Assembly: GCF_014656095.1 (NCBI RefSeq)
Contig: NZ_BNBT01000002.1
Coordinates: 90,504 to 154,503 of the forward strand
Direction: 5' to 3'
DNA length: 64,000 bases
Source of the DNA: Streptomyces longispororuber
GTDB lineage: Bacteria > Actinomycetota > Actinomycetes > Streptomycetales > Streptomycetaceae
Below are positions 43,512 through 54,026 of this stretch, piece by piece. Position 1 is the stretch's first letter, and each line of letters begins with the position of its first letter. Under the pieces are notes generated by a model. The model saw only the letters and a program-made list of their open reading frames with translations. It was not told where the DNA came from and did no database searches. A program made the position numbers and the translations under genes.

Positions 43512-43736
43512 GTGAACGGCAGTTGGGTGAGGAAGGCGTCGCGCTGGGCGCTGGTGGCCGCGGTGGCGACCGGGCCGGTCGCCCTGGCGTCCGGAACGGC
43601 CCACGCGGACGAGTCGCACCGCGACTCGCACAACGCGCCCGTGGTGGCGCTGATCAACACGGGTCAGATCGACGACCCGATGGAGGACGTCCTGGAGCAC
43701 ACCCTGAACTTCGGCGACGGCTACAAGTGGGACTGA
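43512..43736 (+). CDS. Small secreted peptide, 74 residues
   Basis: GTG at 43512 with AAGGAG upstream. Signal peptide about 1-32 (VRKASRWALVAAVATGPVAL ... AHA); the mature peptide is about 42 residues, acidic and His-containing: DESHRDSHNAPVVALINTGQ then IDDPMEDVLEHTLNFGDGYKWD. No Cys, so it is neither chaplin nor rodlin. Codon usage and ribosome site are those of a real gene; followed by a clear terminator. Function unknown; candidate for an extracellular signal or surface peptide. Confidence 0.7.
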   Translation: MNGSWVRKASRWALVAAVATGPVALASGTAHADESHRDSHNAPVVALINTGQIDDPMEDVLEHTLNFGDGYKWD

Positions 43737-43800
43737 ACACGGGGGGCTGACGCGCCGGGCGGGGTGACGCGCCGCGCCGGGTGACGCGCTTCGGATCGTG

Positions 43801-43830
43801 AGGGCCGGACGGCTGCTGCCGTCCGGCCCT
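43801..43830. terminator. Hairpin terminator
   Basis: 13-bp perfect stem AGGGCCGGACGGC with its complement and loop TGCT, between the small secreted peptide gene and the convergent GH16-like gene. Confidence 0.65.
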
Positions 43831-43919
43831 TCGGCTGCCCGGCGCCGGGGCGCGCCGTGTTCCGCCGCGTCCGGCGTCGCGGCCCGGCACCATGTCGGCA
43901 CCGCGCCCCGCCGCCGGGG

Positions 43920-44831
43920 TCACCTCCAGCCGTACGCGTACGCGGCGACCCAGGTGATCTCCAACTGGGCGCTGCTGCCCGGCGCCGCCACCGGGCCCTC
44001 CAGGGCGCTCTCGTTCTGCAGCACCCAGGACAGCGGGCGGTCGGGCACGTCGCGGGTGTCGCGGCCCACCTGCCGGCCGTCGACGAAGAAGCGGACCTGG
44101 CCCGGCGTCCACTCGGTCGACACGGTGTGCCACCGCGTCCAGTCGTCGGCCCCGTGGAACGAGCCCTGCCGGCCCCCGCCGCAGGGGTGGTGGAAAGCGC
44201 TCAGGGAGGCCGTCCACTCGCCCTCCGGGTGGTCCATCTCGCAGCCGCCGCCGTAGTGCAGCCACGCCGACTTGTACCCGGCGGCGGGCTTGGTGACCTT
44301 GATGCGCGCGCTGTACTTGCCGTACTTCATCTGCATGACGGGCCGCGGTACCACCGCCGCGGCGTGCACGGGGCCGCCGTCGGCGGGCCGCCACATCCGG
44401 ACGCGCATGCGGCCGTCGCCGTTCGCCGCAGGGCCGACGCTCACGGTGTCCTCGGGGTGGTAGACGCCCGCCACGCTCCGGCCGCGCTGCCGCTCGTTGG
44501 CCGTGTCGCGCCAACCCGTGGGGTACGCCCACCAGTTGTCGCGGTACTCGCCGCGCAGCCCGCGGCAGTACGCGGCCGAGGTGTCGGCCCGGTGGTCGCA
44601 GTCGCTGAAGGCGCCGAGCGGCACCCGGTCGCCGTTGAAGTCCTCGGCCAGGACCTGCCAGAACGGCCCGCAGTCGCCGCGCGGCAGCGTGGTCCCCGCG
44701 GTGCGGCAGGCGTCGGCGGACCGGGGCGCGCCGTCCGCGCGCGGCAGGCCGAGCAGGCCGGCGAGCAGGGTGACCGCCGCGGCGGCGAACAGCGCGGGCC
44801 TGCGGCGGCGTGGTGCGGCGTGTGTCCCCAT
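43920..44831 (-). CDS. Secreted glycoside hydrolase family 16-like protein
   Basis: 303 residues from ATG at 44831 (GGAGGAAGAG upstream). Signal peptide about 1-35 (RRRRPALFAAAAVTLLAGLLG ... ADG). The concanavalin-like fold is indicated by KYGKYSARIKVTKPAAGYKSAWLHYGGG, and the catalytic signature CEMDHPEGEW fits ExDxxE of GH16. WHTVSTEWTPGQVRFFVDGRQVGR is typical of the family. Extracellular beta-glucan or galactan cleavage is expected. It also has about four Cys in the N-terminal third, suggesting disulfides. Confidence 0.78.
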   Translation of the reverse strand: MGTHAAPRRRRPALFAAAAVTLLAGLLGLPRADGAPRSADACRTAGTTLPRGDCGPFWQVLAEDFNGDRVPLGAFSDCDHRADTSAAYCRGLRGEYRDNWWAYPTGWRDTANERQRGRSVAGVYHPEDTVSVGPAANGDGRMRVRMWRPADGGPVHAAAVVPRPVMQMKYGKYSARIKVTKPAAGYKSAWLHYGGGCEMDHPEGEWTASLSAFHHPCGGGRQGSFHGADDWTRWHTVSTEWTPGQVRFFVDGRQVGRDTRDVPDRPLSWVLQNESALEGPVAAPGSSAQLEITWVAAYAYGWR

Positions 44832-45251
44832 GGCAGTGGCTCTTCCTCCCGTGCGCGGGGTGCGGCTCCGGCGCGGCGCGGACGCGTGTGGACCGTGGTG
44901 CGCCGGGGAGGAGAGCATCCTTGCCGGACGGGCGGGAGAGCGCCATCCCCTGGAGGGAGGCACGCCTGGAGTTGCCCGTTCCGGTTCGACCGGACCGTGG
45001 GACTCCCGTGCGGGCGGGCGCACGTACACGGGCTCGCGCCTACGTACGCGTGTCTGTGCCACGTACGCGCGCAGGGCGTGCACGTCCGCGCGCACGGGGC
45101 GGGTCCGTGTGCGCTCCGCCACGGCTTCCGGGACGGGGGCCGGGCTACGCTCCGCCACGGCTCTCGGAGCAGGGCCGGGCAGGGCCCGGGTGGAGGGCCC
45201 GGGGCGGGACCCGCGCCGTGGCCCGGTGCCGCTCTCGCCTATCGTGATCAC
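44832..45251. other. Divergent intergenic region with no gene seen
   Basis: 420 bp between the GH16-like and LLM genes. No convincing coding frame. Contains short repeats of GCTCCGCCACGGCT (about 45113 and 45149) and several ACGTACGCG-type palindromic steps. Confidence 0.4.
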
Positions 45252-46229
45252 ATGGTCGATCTGCCCCTCTCCGCGCTCGAGGTCTCCGTCGTCGAGGACG
45301 GCGCCACCCCCGCCGACGCGCTGCGCAACTTCCGGACCGTCGCGGGGGAGTTGGACCGCCTCGGCTACGACCGGCTGTGGTTCGCCGAGCACCACCACTC
45401 CCCCGCCATCGGCGCCTTCCCGCCCGTGCTGCTGGCCGCGCACACCGCCGCGACCACCGCCCGGACGCGGGTGGGCTCGGGCGGCGTGCTCGCCCCGAAC
45501 CACGCGCCGCTCACCGTGGCCGAGCAGTTCGCCACGCTGGCCGCCCTGCACCCCGGCCGGGTCGACCTCGGCATCGGCCGGGGGCCGGGCACCTTCCACG
45601 AGCCCACGGCGCGGGCGCTGCGCCGGGGCGCCGACCCCGCCACCGACGAGGAGTACCGCGGGGACGTCGCCGCGATCCTCGGCTTCCTGGACAAGGTCGG
45701 CCTCGGGGAGCTGCCCGAGCCGTGGCTGCTGGCCTCCAGTGACGCCGGGGCCGCGCTCGCCGCAGCCCTGGGCCTGCCGGTCGCGTTCGCGCACCACATC
45801 CGCCCCGACAACACCGTCACCGCCCTGGAGCGGTACCGGGACGCGTTCCGGCCGTCCCGGTGGTGCCCGGAGCCACGGGTCCTGGTGTGCGTCGAGACGG
45901 TGTGCGCGGACACCGAGGAGGAGGCGGCCGCACTCGCCGGGCCGATGGACGCCATCAAGGCGGGCCTGCTCAACGGCCGGGCGGAGACGCCCTTCCCGAC
46001 CCCGGCCGCCGCGGCGGCGCACCCGCTCGGCGGACGCGACCGCGAGGCCGTGGCGGCGTTCGCCGCCCACCAGGCCCGGGGCACCCGGGAGGCGGTCGGC
46101 GCGCGCCTCGCGCGGATCGCCGAGGACACCGGCGCCGACGAACTGATGCTGGTCACCCCGGTCTTCGACCCGGCCGCCCGCGTCCGGTCCTTCGCCCTCG
46201 TGGCGGACCTGCGTACGAACGGCACGTGA
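45252..46229 (+). CDS. LLM-class flavin-dependent oxidoreductase
   Basis: 325 residues. Luciferase-like monooxygenase TIM barrel: [50 protein letters not shown] near the start and [43 protein letters not shown], the usual flavin/phosphate site. Belongs to the group often annotated MsnO8-like. The substrate is unknown; FMN or F420 cannot be decided from sequence. The next hydrolase gene starts 28 bp downstream on the same strand, so a two-gene operon is likely. Confidence 0.88.
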   Translation: MVDLPLSALEVSVVEDGATPADALRNFRTVAGELDRLGYDRLWFAEHHHSPAIGAFPPVLLAAHTAATTARTRVGSGGVLAPNHAPLTVAEQFATLAALHPGRVDLGIGRGPGTFHEPTARALRRGADPATDEEYRGDVAAILGFLDKVGLGELPEPWLLASSDAGAALAAALGLPVAFAHHIRPDNTVTALERYRDAFRPSRWCPEPRVLVCVETVCADTEEEAAALAGPMDAIKAGLLNGRAETPFPTPAAAAAHPLGGRDREAVAAFAAHQARGTREAVGARLARIAEDTGADELMLVTPVFDPAARVRSFALVADLRTNGT

Positions 46230-46257
46230 GCGGGCGAACCGGGGTAGGCCTGACGCC

Positions 46258-47034
46258 ATGGACACCATGGTGCGGGTCGACGGCGGCGAGGTCTGGGCGG
46301 ACGACACGGGAGGCGAGGGGCCCCCGGTGGTCCTGCTGCACCCGGGGGTGGGCGACTCCCGGGTCTGGGACGGCGTCCTGCCCTTCCTGACCGGGCGGCA
46401 CCGGGTGCTGCGCTACGACGCGCGCGGGTTCGGCCGCTCCCCCACACCGGACACCCGCTACTCCCAACTGCGGGACCTCACCACGGTCCTGGACCACTTC
46501 GGCGTCGGCCGCGCGGTCCTCGCGGGCTCCAGCATGGGGGGCGCCACGGCGCTGAGCCTCGCCCTGGCCGAGCCGGACCGGGTCGGGGGCCTCGCCCTGT
46601 TCGTGCCCGGCGCGACCGGCGTGCGGGGCCTGGAGTCGCCCGAGGTCAACGCGGAGATCGTGCGGCTGGCCGAGGCGCGGGACATGGACGGCCTGGTGGC
46701 GCTGTCGCTGCGGGTGTGGGCCGCGGCCGATCCCTCGCCCGACGGCGTGGCGGCCGCCGCGCTGCGCTCCGCGATCCCGGGGTGGTTCACCACGTACCCG
46801 TACGACGTCAAGGACGCGCCGGTGTACGACCGGCTGCACGAGGTCGCCGTGCCGTGCGTGCTGGCCCTGGGCGAGCGGGACCAGCGGGAGGTCATCGCCG
46901 TGAGCGAGGAGATGGCCGCGCGCATCCCCGGCTGCCGGCTGGTGCGGCTGGCCGCCAGTGACCACTTCCCGACACTGCGGGAGCCGCGCACGGCGGCGGA
47001 GCTGATCCTGGAGGTGTGCGGCCGGGCGGGCTGA
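46258..47034 (+). CDS. Alpha/beta-fold hydrolase
   Basis: 258 residues. Canonical hydrolase: VVLLHPGVGDSRVWDGVLPFL (oxyanion region), RVLRYDARGFGRSPTP, nucleophile elbow AGSSMGGATAL (Ser about residue 93), acid in LALGERDQRE and His in ASDHFPTLREP. Starts 28 bp after the LLM gene; the pair may process one compound. Substrate unknown. Confidence 0.88.
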   Translation: MDTMVRVDGGEVWADDTGGEGPPVVLLHPGVGDSRVWDGVLPFLTGRHRVLRYDARGFGRSPTPDTRYSQLRDLTTVLDHFGVGRAVLAGSSMGGATALSLALAEPDRVGGLALFVPGATGVRGLESPEVNAEIVRLAEARDMDGLVALSLRVWAAADPSPDGVAAAALRSAIPGWFTTYPYDVKDAPVYDRLHEVAVPCVLALGERDQREVIAVSEEMAARIPGCRLVRLAASDHFPTLREPRTAAELILEVCGRAG

Positions 47035-47446
47035 GCGGTGCCGCCCGGCCGCGCCTCCCGACCCCCGCCGTCCCGGCCCGCGTGCCGGGAGAGGTGGTCG
47101 CGTGACCGGCGGCGGGGCCCGGGGCGGCGGGGCCGCGCCGCCGGAGCCGTTCGGGAGCGGAACCCCGCGCGCCTCCGGCCGGGGTCCGGGGAACGCCGGT
47201 GGCGCGGTGGCTGCCACGGCCGCCCCCAGGCAGACGGCCGTCCTCGCCATCCGTGACGGCCACCGCGCCGTCGCACCCGTACCGGGCAACCCGCCCCCTC
47301 CGCGCGTCCGCCGCGCCGGTCGGACCGGCGCGACGGACGAGGCGGTGCCGGCGGGCAGGAGCGGCGCTCCCGCGCGCCGCTCCACCCTGACGGGGGATCA
47401 GGGGCGTTCCCGCGGCGACCCGGGACGGTCGCCGACGCGCCGACGG
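47035..47446. other. Convergent intergenic region with no gene seen
   Basis: 412 bp. No frame has sustained coding character. No single dominant hairpin was recognised. Confidence 0.35.
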
Positions 47447-48148
47447 TTACTGCGGCACGTTCAGGACGAAGTCGAACTCGGCCTCCTTGGCTCCGCCGAC
47501 GTCCCGGACGTTCATCAGGAGCCGTGCGTCGAAGATGGGGTCGGTGTTGTTGCGCGGCTCGTTCGGGAAGTAGAGCTGCGTCGTCAGGATGGGCCGGCCC
47601 GGGGCCTGCAGCTTGACGTGCAGGTGGCGGGTGCGGCCCGGGTAGAGGCCGGGGAAGATCGTGGTCAGGGTGAAGGCGCCCTGCGCGTTGGTGAACTGGT
47701 GGCCGCGGTAGCGGTAGCCGACGTTGTCGTACGCGCCCCGGTTGTCGGCCTGCCAGAAGTCGAGGAGCACATTGCCCAGGGGCTTGCAGCGCAGGCCGAA
47801 GACGTAGCCGGTGACGGTCAGGCGGACGCCCTGCGCGCCGGGCTGGATGAGGTTGGTGCGCCGGGGGGAGTTCGGTTTGAAGTACGGACCCTCCATCTGC
47901 GGCGGCGTCGGGTCGTCGCCGTCGTCACAGCTCGGGGTCAGCTCCGGCACGGTGCCGGTGCCCGCCGAGGTGCGGGCCAGGGCGGGGGCGCCCATCATCG
48001 CGACCGGTACCGCCACGCCCGCGGCCAGGGCCGCCTTGAGCACGGTCTTGCGGCTGGGGCCCCGGCGGGAGCCGTCCGGCGCGGTGCCGAGGTCGTCGCC
48101 GTCCACGGGGACATCACCCGTGCCGTTCACGTGCGTCTCGCCGTCCAT
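47447..48148 (-). CDS. Tat-exported intradiol-dioxygenase-like protein
   Basis: 233 residues, ATG with GGAGGAG. The N-terminus carries a Tat-like signal (SRRGPSRKTVLKAALAAGVA, about 28-60). The body matches dioxygenase_C: TPPQMEGPYF, VTGYVFGLRCKPLGNVLLDFWQADNRGAYDNVGYRYRGHQF, and the iron-binding His pair in RTRHLHVKL. Ring cleavage of a catechol-type compound outside the membrane is expected from the family. The AraC gene lies 40 bp upstream on the same strand. Confidence 0.85.
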   Translation of the reverse strand: MDGETHVNGTGDVPVDGDDLGTAPDGSRRGPSRKTVLKAALAAGVAVPVAMMGAPALARTSAGTGTVPELTPSCDDGDDPTPPQMEGPYFKPNSPRRTNLIQPGAQGVRLTVTGYVFGLRCKPLGNVLLDFWQADNRGAYDNVGYRYRGHQFTNAQGAFTLTTIFPGLYPGRTRHLHVKLQAPGRPILTTQLYFPNEPRNNTDPIFDARLLMNVRDVGGAKEAEFDFVLNVPQ

Positions 48149-48188
48149 CGCTCCTCCTGTGTGGGGGGGGTGGGGATCGGCTACGAAG

Positions 48189-49148
48189 TTATGCGGAGGG
48201 CCGGTTCCGGGCGATGGACGGAAGGCGGTGGTCGTGGTGAATATCGCCACCGCCGCGGCGGAAGTCGCCGGGGCTCGTCCCGGTCTCGCGGCGGAAGAAG
48301 CGACAGAAGTAGGCAGGATCGGTGAAACCGACCCGGCCCGCGACCTGGCGGACCGTCAACTCCGTACGCAGCAACAGGCGTTTGGCCTCATGGACGCGCG
48401 CCTGGCGGAGCAGCTCCCCAGGGGTGCGGCCCATGGCGGTCTTCACCACCTCGTTCAGATGGCTCACGGAGACGCCGAGCCGGGCGGCGCACTCGCGGAC
48501 CGACCACAGCGGCGTCCCGGCCGTGTCCATGAGGGCGAGGAAGTCGGCGGCGACGGCGGCGGGGCGGGCGGGCGCGGCGCCGCCGCGGGCGTCCCGCTCG
48601 GGGTCGAGCAGCCGGGCGGCCCGCACCACGAGGACGTGCAGCAGGGCCTGGAGCACCCCCTGGAACCCCTCGGCGCCGGTGCGGTACTCGTGGTCCAGGT
48701 CGGCCACCAGGCGGTGCACCCGGGCCGCCTCCTCCGCGGAGAGTTTCAGCCAGGAGCGGCGGCCGAGCCTGCGCAGGGTCTCCTGGTCCCGCGGGTTGTC
48801 CAGGAGGAAGTCGTCGGTGAAGAGGATCACGCAGCCCTCCAGGTCGCGGACCTGGTCCCAGTAGTGCACCTGGCCGGGTGCGAGGAAGCACAGGTGGGGC
48901 GGGCGCAGCGTGAACCGGGAGAGGTCGACGACGTGGCTGCCGGTGCCGCCGGTGACGTAGACGATCTCGTGGAAGGTGTGCCGGTGCGGGAAGGAGGCGC
49001 GCGACATCGGGCCGATGGTGTCGAAGCTGCCGATGGCGAAGGGCAGGGCGTTGGGCCGCGGTACCTCCAGCCGGTGGATCGGCAGCCCTCCCCTCTCGGG
49101 CTCGCTGCCGTTCGCTCTGCCGCCGGGCAGGACTGTGGTGCCGCGCAT
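48189..49148 (-). CDS. AraC-family transcriptional regulator
   Basis: 319 residues from ATG at 49148 (GAGGAG upstream). N-terminal cupin-like sensor (about 30-120: FPHRHTFHEIVYVTGGTGSHVVD ... APGQVHYWDQV) and two C-terminal AraC helix-turn-helix motifs (VRECAARLGVSVSHLNEVVKTAMGRTPGELLRQARVHEAKRLLL and VRQVAGRVGFTDPAYFCRFFRRETGTSPGDFR). Immediately upstream of the dioxygenase gene; probably activates it and perhaps itself in response to the aromatic substrate or product. Confidence 0.9.
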   Translation of the reverse strand: MRGTTVLPGGRANGSEPERGGLPIHRLEVPRPNALPFAIGSFDTIGPMSRASFPHRHTFHEIVYVTGGTGSHVVDLSRFTLRPPHLCFLAPGQVHYWDQVRDLEGCVILFTDDFLLDNPRDQETLRRLGRRSWLKLSAEEAARVHRLVADLDHEYRTGAEGFQGVLQALLHVLVVRAARLLDPERDARGGAAPARPAAVAADFLALMDTAGTPLWSVRECAARLGVSVSHLNEVVKTAMGRTPGELLRQARVHEAKRLLLRTELTVRQVAGRVGFTDPAYFCRFFRRETGTSPGDFRRGGGDIHHDHRLPSIARNRPSA

Positions 49149-49399
49149 GCGTCCGCTCCTCACCCTGACGCGTCCGGGCGCGGTCGCGCCGATCTTGTCA
49201 GGTTCAGACCAATCGGTGCGTCCACGATGACACGCGGGGCGGAGCGTGTCCCACCGCAACTCTGGCCAAGTTGCGGCGGAACATGTTCGGCTGCCGCGGC
49301 CACGGCCGTACCCCCGTACCGGTCGTGGCCGCCGCAGCCGCCTGTACCCGCGCGGTCGGCGCGACGGTCACGATGCCGTCGCGCGGACCGCGCGGGGGT

Positions 49400-51000
<1,601 letters not shown>

Positions 51001-51077
51001 GTCCGGTCCGGTCACCCATTCTCGCGGCCGGCCACGGACGATCACCAGGCCGTGTTTTTTCCGGTCCGCGTTTTTCA

Positions 51078-51092
51078 GGAAGTTCAACTTCC
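51078..51092. promoter_or_regulatory. 15-bp inverted repeat between divergent regulators
   Basis: GGAAGTT-C-AACTTCC, in an AT-rich stretch (51050-51110) between IclR and XRE genes. Probable operator for one of them. Confidence 0.55.
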
Positions 51093-51155
51093 GATGAAAA
51101 TGTTTCCTACGCATCGGTGACATCGCCCGGCACAGCGCGGGAGAAAGGTTGGAAA

Positions 51156-52043
51156 TTGAACAACAAGGAGGCCCTGCAGCAATTGCTGCAGTTCAAGCGG
51201 AGCCAGATCAGCCCGACCGACCTCGGTTCGCCCCGGCGCACCGGGCGCGGACGGCGCTCACGCGGGCTCTCGCAGGCCAGGGTGGCGCAGGAGCTGTTCG
51301 TCTCCGAGCGCACCTACGCGCTGCTCGAGCGCGGCGAGATGGCGCAGCCGTCGGCCGAGTTCCTGGACAACGTGGCCACGGTGCTGCGCATGGAGGAGCC
51401 GGAGCGCACCGCGCTGTATGTCTATGCCCTTGGATATGAACCGCCCTTCCCGATGGACCCGCTGGCCGGAACGCAGGTGGGCCCCGCGTGGCTCACCGCC
51501 GTGAACCGGGTCAAAGGACAGCCGTGTTACATCAACGACGTGGCCTGGAATGTCCTGGCCTGTAATGACGATTTCATCCGGATGTTTCCGCAAGTACCGG
51601 ACACGGTGCCGCAGTTGCCGGAGCGGAACCTCATGCGGTGGATGCTGCTGCGCGAGGAGGCGCGGGAGTGCCACCTGGTCGACTGGGAGCAGAACTGGGC
51701 CCTCAAGGTGACGGCGCAGTTGCGCACCGCGTTCGCCGCGCACCCGCACAACAAGGATCTCCAGCAGCTCGACGAGGAGGTCAACGACGACCCGGTCGCG
51801 GGTCCCATCTACCGCCGGCACGACGTGGCCTACGTCCACCCCGACGGCGACGCGCGCCTGATGCGGCACGCGGGGATCAGCACGGTCGGGCTCGATCCGG
51901 CGAGCCTCAGCCGCTGCTGCCCCCGGCACGAGCCGTCGGTCCTCGGCTCGGTGACGATGTGCACGGCGCAGCCGCTGGGGTCGCCCGGGTCGCGCTTCTT
52001 CTTCCTGGTCTTCGTCCCCACCCCGCCGGGTGAGAATGCATGA
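51156..52043 (+). CDS. XRE-family regulator with MmyB-like ligand domain
   Basis: 295 residues from TTG at 51156, preceded by GAGAAAGG; no ATG or GTG fits better. Helix-turn-helix about 30-85 (GLSQARVAQELFVSERTYALLERGEMAQPSAEFLDNVATVL) and MmyB-like domain (AVNRVKGQPCYINDVAWNVLACNDDFIRMFP ... EVNDDPVAGPIYRRHDVAYVHPDGD). Its stop overlaps the MBL start (ATGA), so the two are translated together. An 18-bp perfect palindrome sits inside codons 7-12. Confidence 0.85.
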   Translation: MNNKEALQQLLQFKRSQISPTDLGSPRRTGRGRRSRGLSQARVAQELFVSERTYALLERGEMAQPSAEFLDNVATVLRMEEPERTALYVYALGYEPPFPMDPLAGTQVGPAWLTAVNRVKGQPCYINDVAWNVLACNDDFIRMFPQVPDTVPQLPERNLMRWMLLREEARECHLVDWEQNWALKVTAQLRTAFAAHPHNKDLQQLDEEVNDDPVAGPIYRRHDVAYVHPDGDARLMRHAGISTVGLDPASLSRCCPRHEPSVLGSVTMCTAQPLGSPGSRFFFLVFVPTPPGENA

Positions 52044-53044
52044 CCATGAACACTGCTCCGACCCTCGTCCCCCTGGTCACCGGCGTCGCCGGTGCAGCCG
52101 GTGCCGCCGGTGTCTACGTGTGGTCCCCGGGCGCCGCGGGAAGCTGGGGGCTCGCCAACTGCGGCCTGCTCGTGGCCGGCCGGGAGGCGGCCCTGGTGGA
52201 CACCCCGTACACCCTGGACCGCACCGACGACTTCCTCGCCGCCGCGCGCGGGGTGCTCGCACCGGGCACCGGGATCACCACCGTGCTCACCACGCACGGC
52301 AACGGCGACCACGGCTGGGGCAACCAGCGGGTGCGGGGCGCGGAGTTCGTGGCCACCCGCCGCACCCTGGAGCACCAGTGCGTCGAGCCGACGCCCGAGC
52401 AACTGCGCCACCTGGTCGAGGGCACCGACCCGGGGCAGCCGCTCGGCTGGTACTTCCGGCGCCACTTCGGCCGGTTCGACTTCCGGGGCATCACCGTGCA
52501 GCGGCCGACGCGGACCTTCGAGGGACGTCTCGACCTGCGCGTCGGGGACCTGCCGGTGGAGCTGCACGACGTCGGTCCCGCGCACACGGTGGGCGACATG
52601 GTGGTGCACCTGCCCACGGAGCGGATCGTCTTCGCCGGTGACGTGGTGTTCGCCGGGGACCACGTGTGCCACTGGGCGGGTCCGCTGGAAGGGGTGGCCC
52701 GCGCCGGCGAGCGCATCCTCGCCTGGAACCCGGACGTGGTGGTGCCGGGTCACGGTCCGCTGCTCGACCAGGACGGGCTGCGGGGCCACATCGCCTATCT
52801 GCGGGACCTGTCCGAGCAGGCCTCCTCCTTGCACGCGCGCGGCCTCACGCCGACCGAGGCCGCGCGCCACCTCGTCGAGGAGGACCGCTACCCGGACCTG
52901 CACCTGCCCGAGCGCCTGGTCATCACCCTGGCCTCGGAGTTCCGGCACCTGGACGGGTCCGACGCGGAGCCGGACATCCTGGCGCTGATGAGCGACTGCG
53001 CGGAGATCGCCTGGCAGCGCGAGACCCGGGGCGCCGTCCGGTAG
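52040..53044 (+). CDS. Metallo-beta-lactamase-fold hydrolase, variant HxNxDH
   Basis: 334 residues; the start overlaps the XRE stop by four bases. MBL-fold ligands appear in order: TTHGNGDHGWGN (HxNxDH, where most members have HxHxDH), GPAHTVGDMVVHLP (His), FAGDVVFAGDHVCHW (Asp) and VVPGHGPLLD (His). The Asn variant occurs in some actinobacterial cyclase-like MBL proteins. A helical C-terminal extension (about 255-334) follows. Likely hydrolyses an ester, lactone or thioester; the coupled regulator suggests inducible control. Confidence 0.85.
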   Translation: MTMNTAPTLVPLVTGVAGAAGAAGVYVWSPGAAGSWGLANCGLLVAGREAALVDTPYTLDRTDDFLAAARGVLAPGTGITTVLTTHGNGDHGWGNQRVRGAEFVATRRTLEHQCVEPTPEQLRHLVEGTDPGQPLGWYFRRHFGRFDFRGITVQRPTRTFEGRLDLRVGDLPVELHDVGPAHTVGDMVVHLPTERIVFAGDVVFAGDHVCHWAGPLEGVARAGERILAWNPDVVVPGHGPLLDQDGLRGHIAYLRDLSEQASSLHARGLTPTEAARHLVEEDRYPDLHLPERLVITLASEFRHLDGSDAEPDILALMSDCAEIAWQRETRGAVR

Positions 53045-53072
53045 CGCGTCCCGCGGCCGCCGTGCCGCGTGG

Positions 53073-53109
53073 GAGCCCTGGGATTCCGGCTGCCGGAATC
53101 CCAGGGCTC
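53073..53109 (+). terminator. 17-bp perfect hairpin after the MBL gene
   Basis: Stem GAGCCCTGGGATTCCGG with its complement and a 3-nt loop, 28 nt after the stop codon. Confidence 0.7.
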
Positions 53110-53411
53110 TGCGTTCCGCGAGGCGAAATACGAGGCGCTGCGGCGGCGCCCGCGCGTTGCGTGCGCCCCCTGCCCTGGGGTGAGGTGAACACGTCGGCGC
53201 ACCGCACCGGTTCCGCGGGTGCCGACCGCCCCACCGAGCAACGGTTCTCCCCCACGTTCGGTGACACGCCGGGGACGACGGGACGCCGCCGCCCCGCACC
53301 CGGATGCCGCCGCCGATGCCCCGGCGGCGGCATTCGCGCGTCGCCCCGCGGCCGAGGCCGCCCACCCGCCGGCCCCGCACCGGTCCATGCCTTTCCGTGC
53401 CCCCGACGACG
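53110..53411. other. Intergenic stretch, no gene seen
   Basis: About 300 bp between two strong hairpins; no frame with convincing coding character. Confidence 0.35.
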
Positions 53412-53453
53412 CGTGCCCCGTCCCCTTCCTGGCGAGGAAGGGGACGGGGCACG
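53412..53453. terminator. 19-bp perfect hairpin before the NUDIX gene end
   Basis: Stem CGTGCCCCGTCCCCTTCCT with its complement and loop GGCG. It lies 121 bp beyond the stop of the minus-strand NUDIX gene and is a likely terminator for it. Confidence 0.6.
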
Positions 53454-53573
53454 TCATGCCGTGCGGGGCGGTGGTGCCGTGCGGCACCGGGACGGCGTCC
53501 GGTCGGCTCGGGGCCCTCCCGGTCCCGCTCCGGGGCGCGCCGCCCGCTCAGCCGGCGCGTGCGGCGTGGCCGC

Positions 53574-54026
53574 TCACATCTCGACCTCGAGGCACACCAG
53601 GCGCTCCTCCTTGCGGGCGGTCAGGGCCGCCTCCCACATCGGGATGGCGAACGCCGGGATCAGCGAGCCGTCGATGAGGTCCGGCGGGGTGAAGCGGTAC
53701 CGCACCGGTCCGTCCTCCCCCGCGCCGATGGCCCGCCGCTGCGCGGCGTCCACCTCGCCGCCGTCGAACACGTAGTACACCCGTGGCATACGGCCGCCGG
53801 AGTCCACCCAGGCGACCACCAGGAGGTCGCCCATCGTCACGTCGAGGCCCAGCTCGGTGCGGATCTCCCGGGCGCAGGCCGCGCTCGGGTCCTCCCCTCC
53901 CTCCATGTGCCCGCCCGGCAGGTTCCAGTACGCCGTGTGCAGCGGGTTCACCATGAGCACGTGGCCGTGCTCGTCGGTGATGATCGCCCCGGCCGAAGCG
54001 GCGAGGGACGTAGCAGTAGCATCCAT
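53574..54026 (-). CDS. NUDIX-family hydrolase
   Basis: 150 residues, ATG with AGGAAG. The Nudix box is present: GGHMEGGEDPSAACAREIRTELGL (G-x5-E-x7-RE-x2-xELG; the first Glu of the usual EE pair is Thr). Preceded by the usual beta-strand AGAIITDEHGHVLMVNPLH and AYWNLPGG. It hydrolyses a nucleoside diphosphate derivative; substrate unknown. Isolated gene flanked by strong hairpins. Confidence 0.85.
   Translation of the reverse strand: MDATATSLAASAGAIITDEHGHVLMVNPLHTAYWNLPGGHMEGGEDPSAACAREIRTELGLDVTMGDLLVVAWVDSGGRMPRVYYVFDGGEVDAAQRRAIGAGEDGPVRYRFTPPDLIDGSLIPAFAIPMWEAALTARKEERLVCLEVEM

Noticed and set aside
43857..45251. N-terminal extension of the LLM oxidoreductase frame
   Set aside because: The domain starts at 45252 with [11 protein letters not shown]; the upstream part is antisense to the GH16-like gene.
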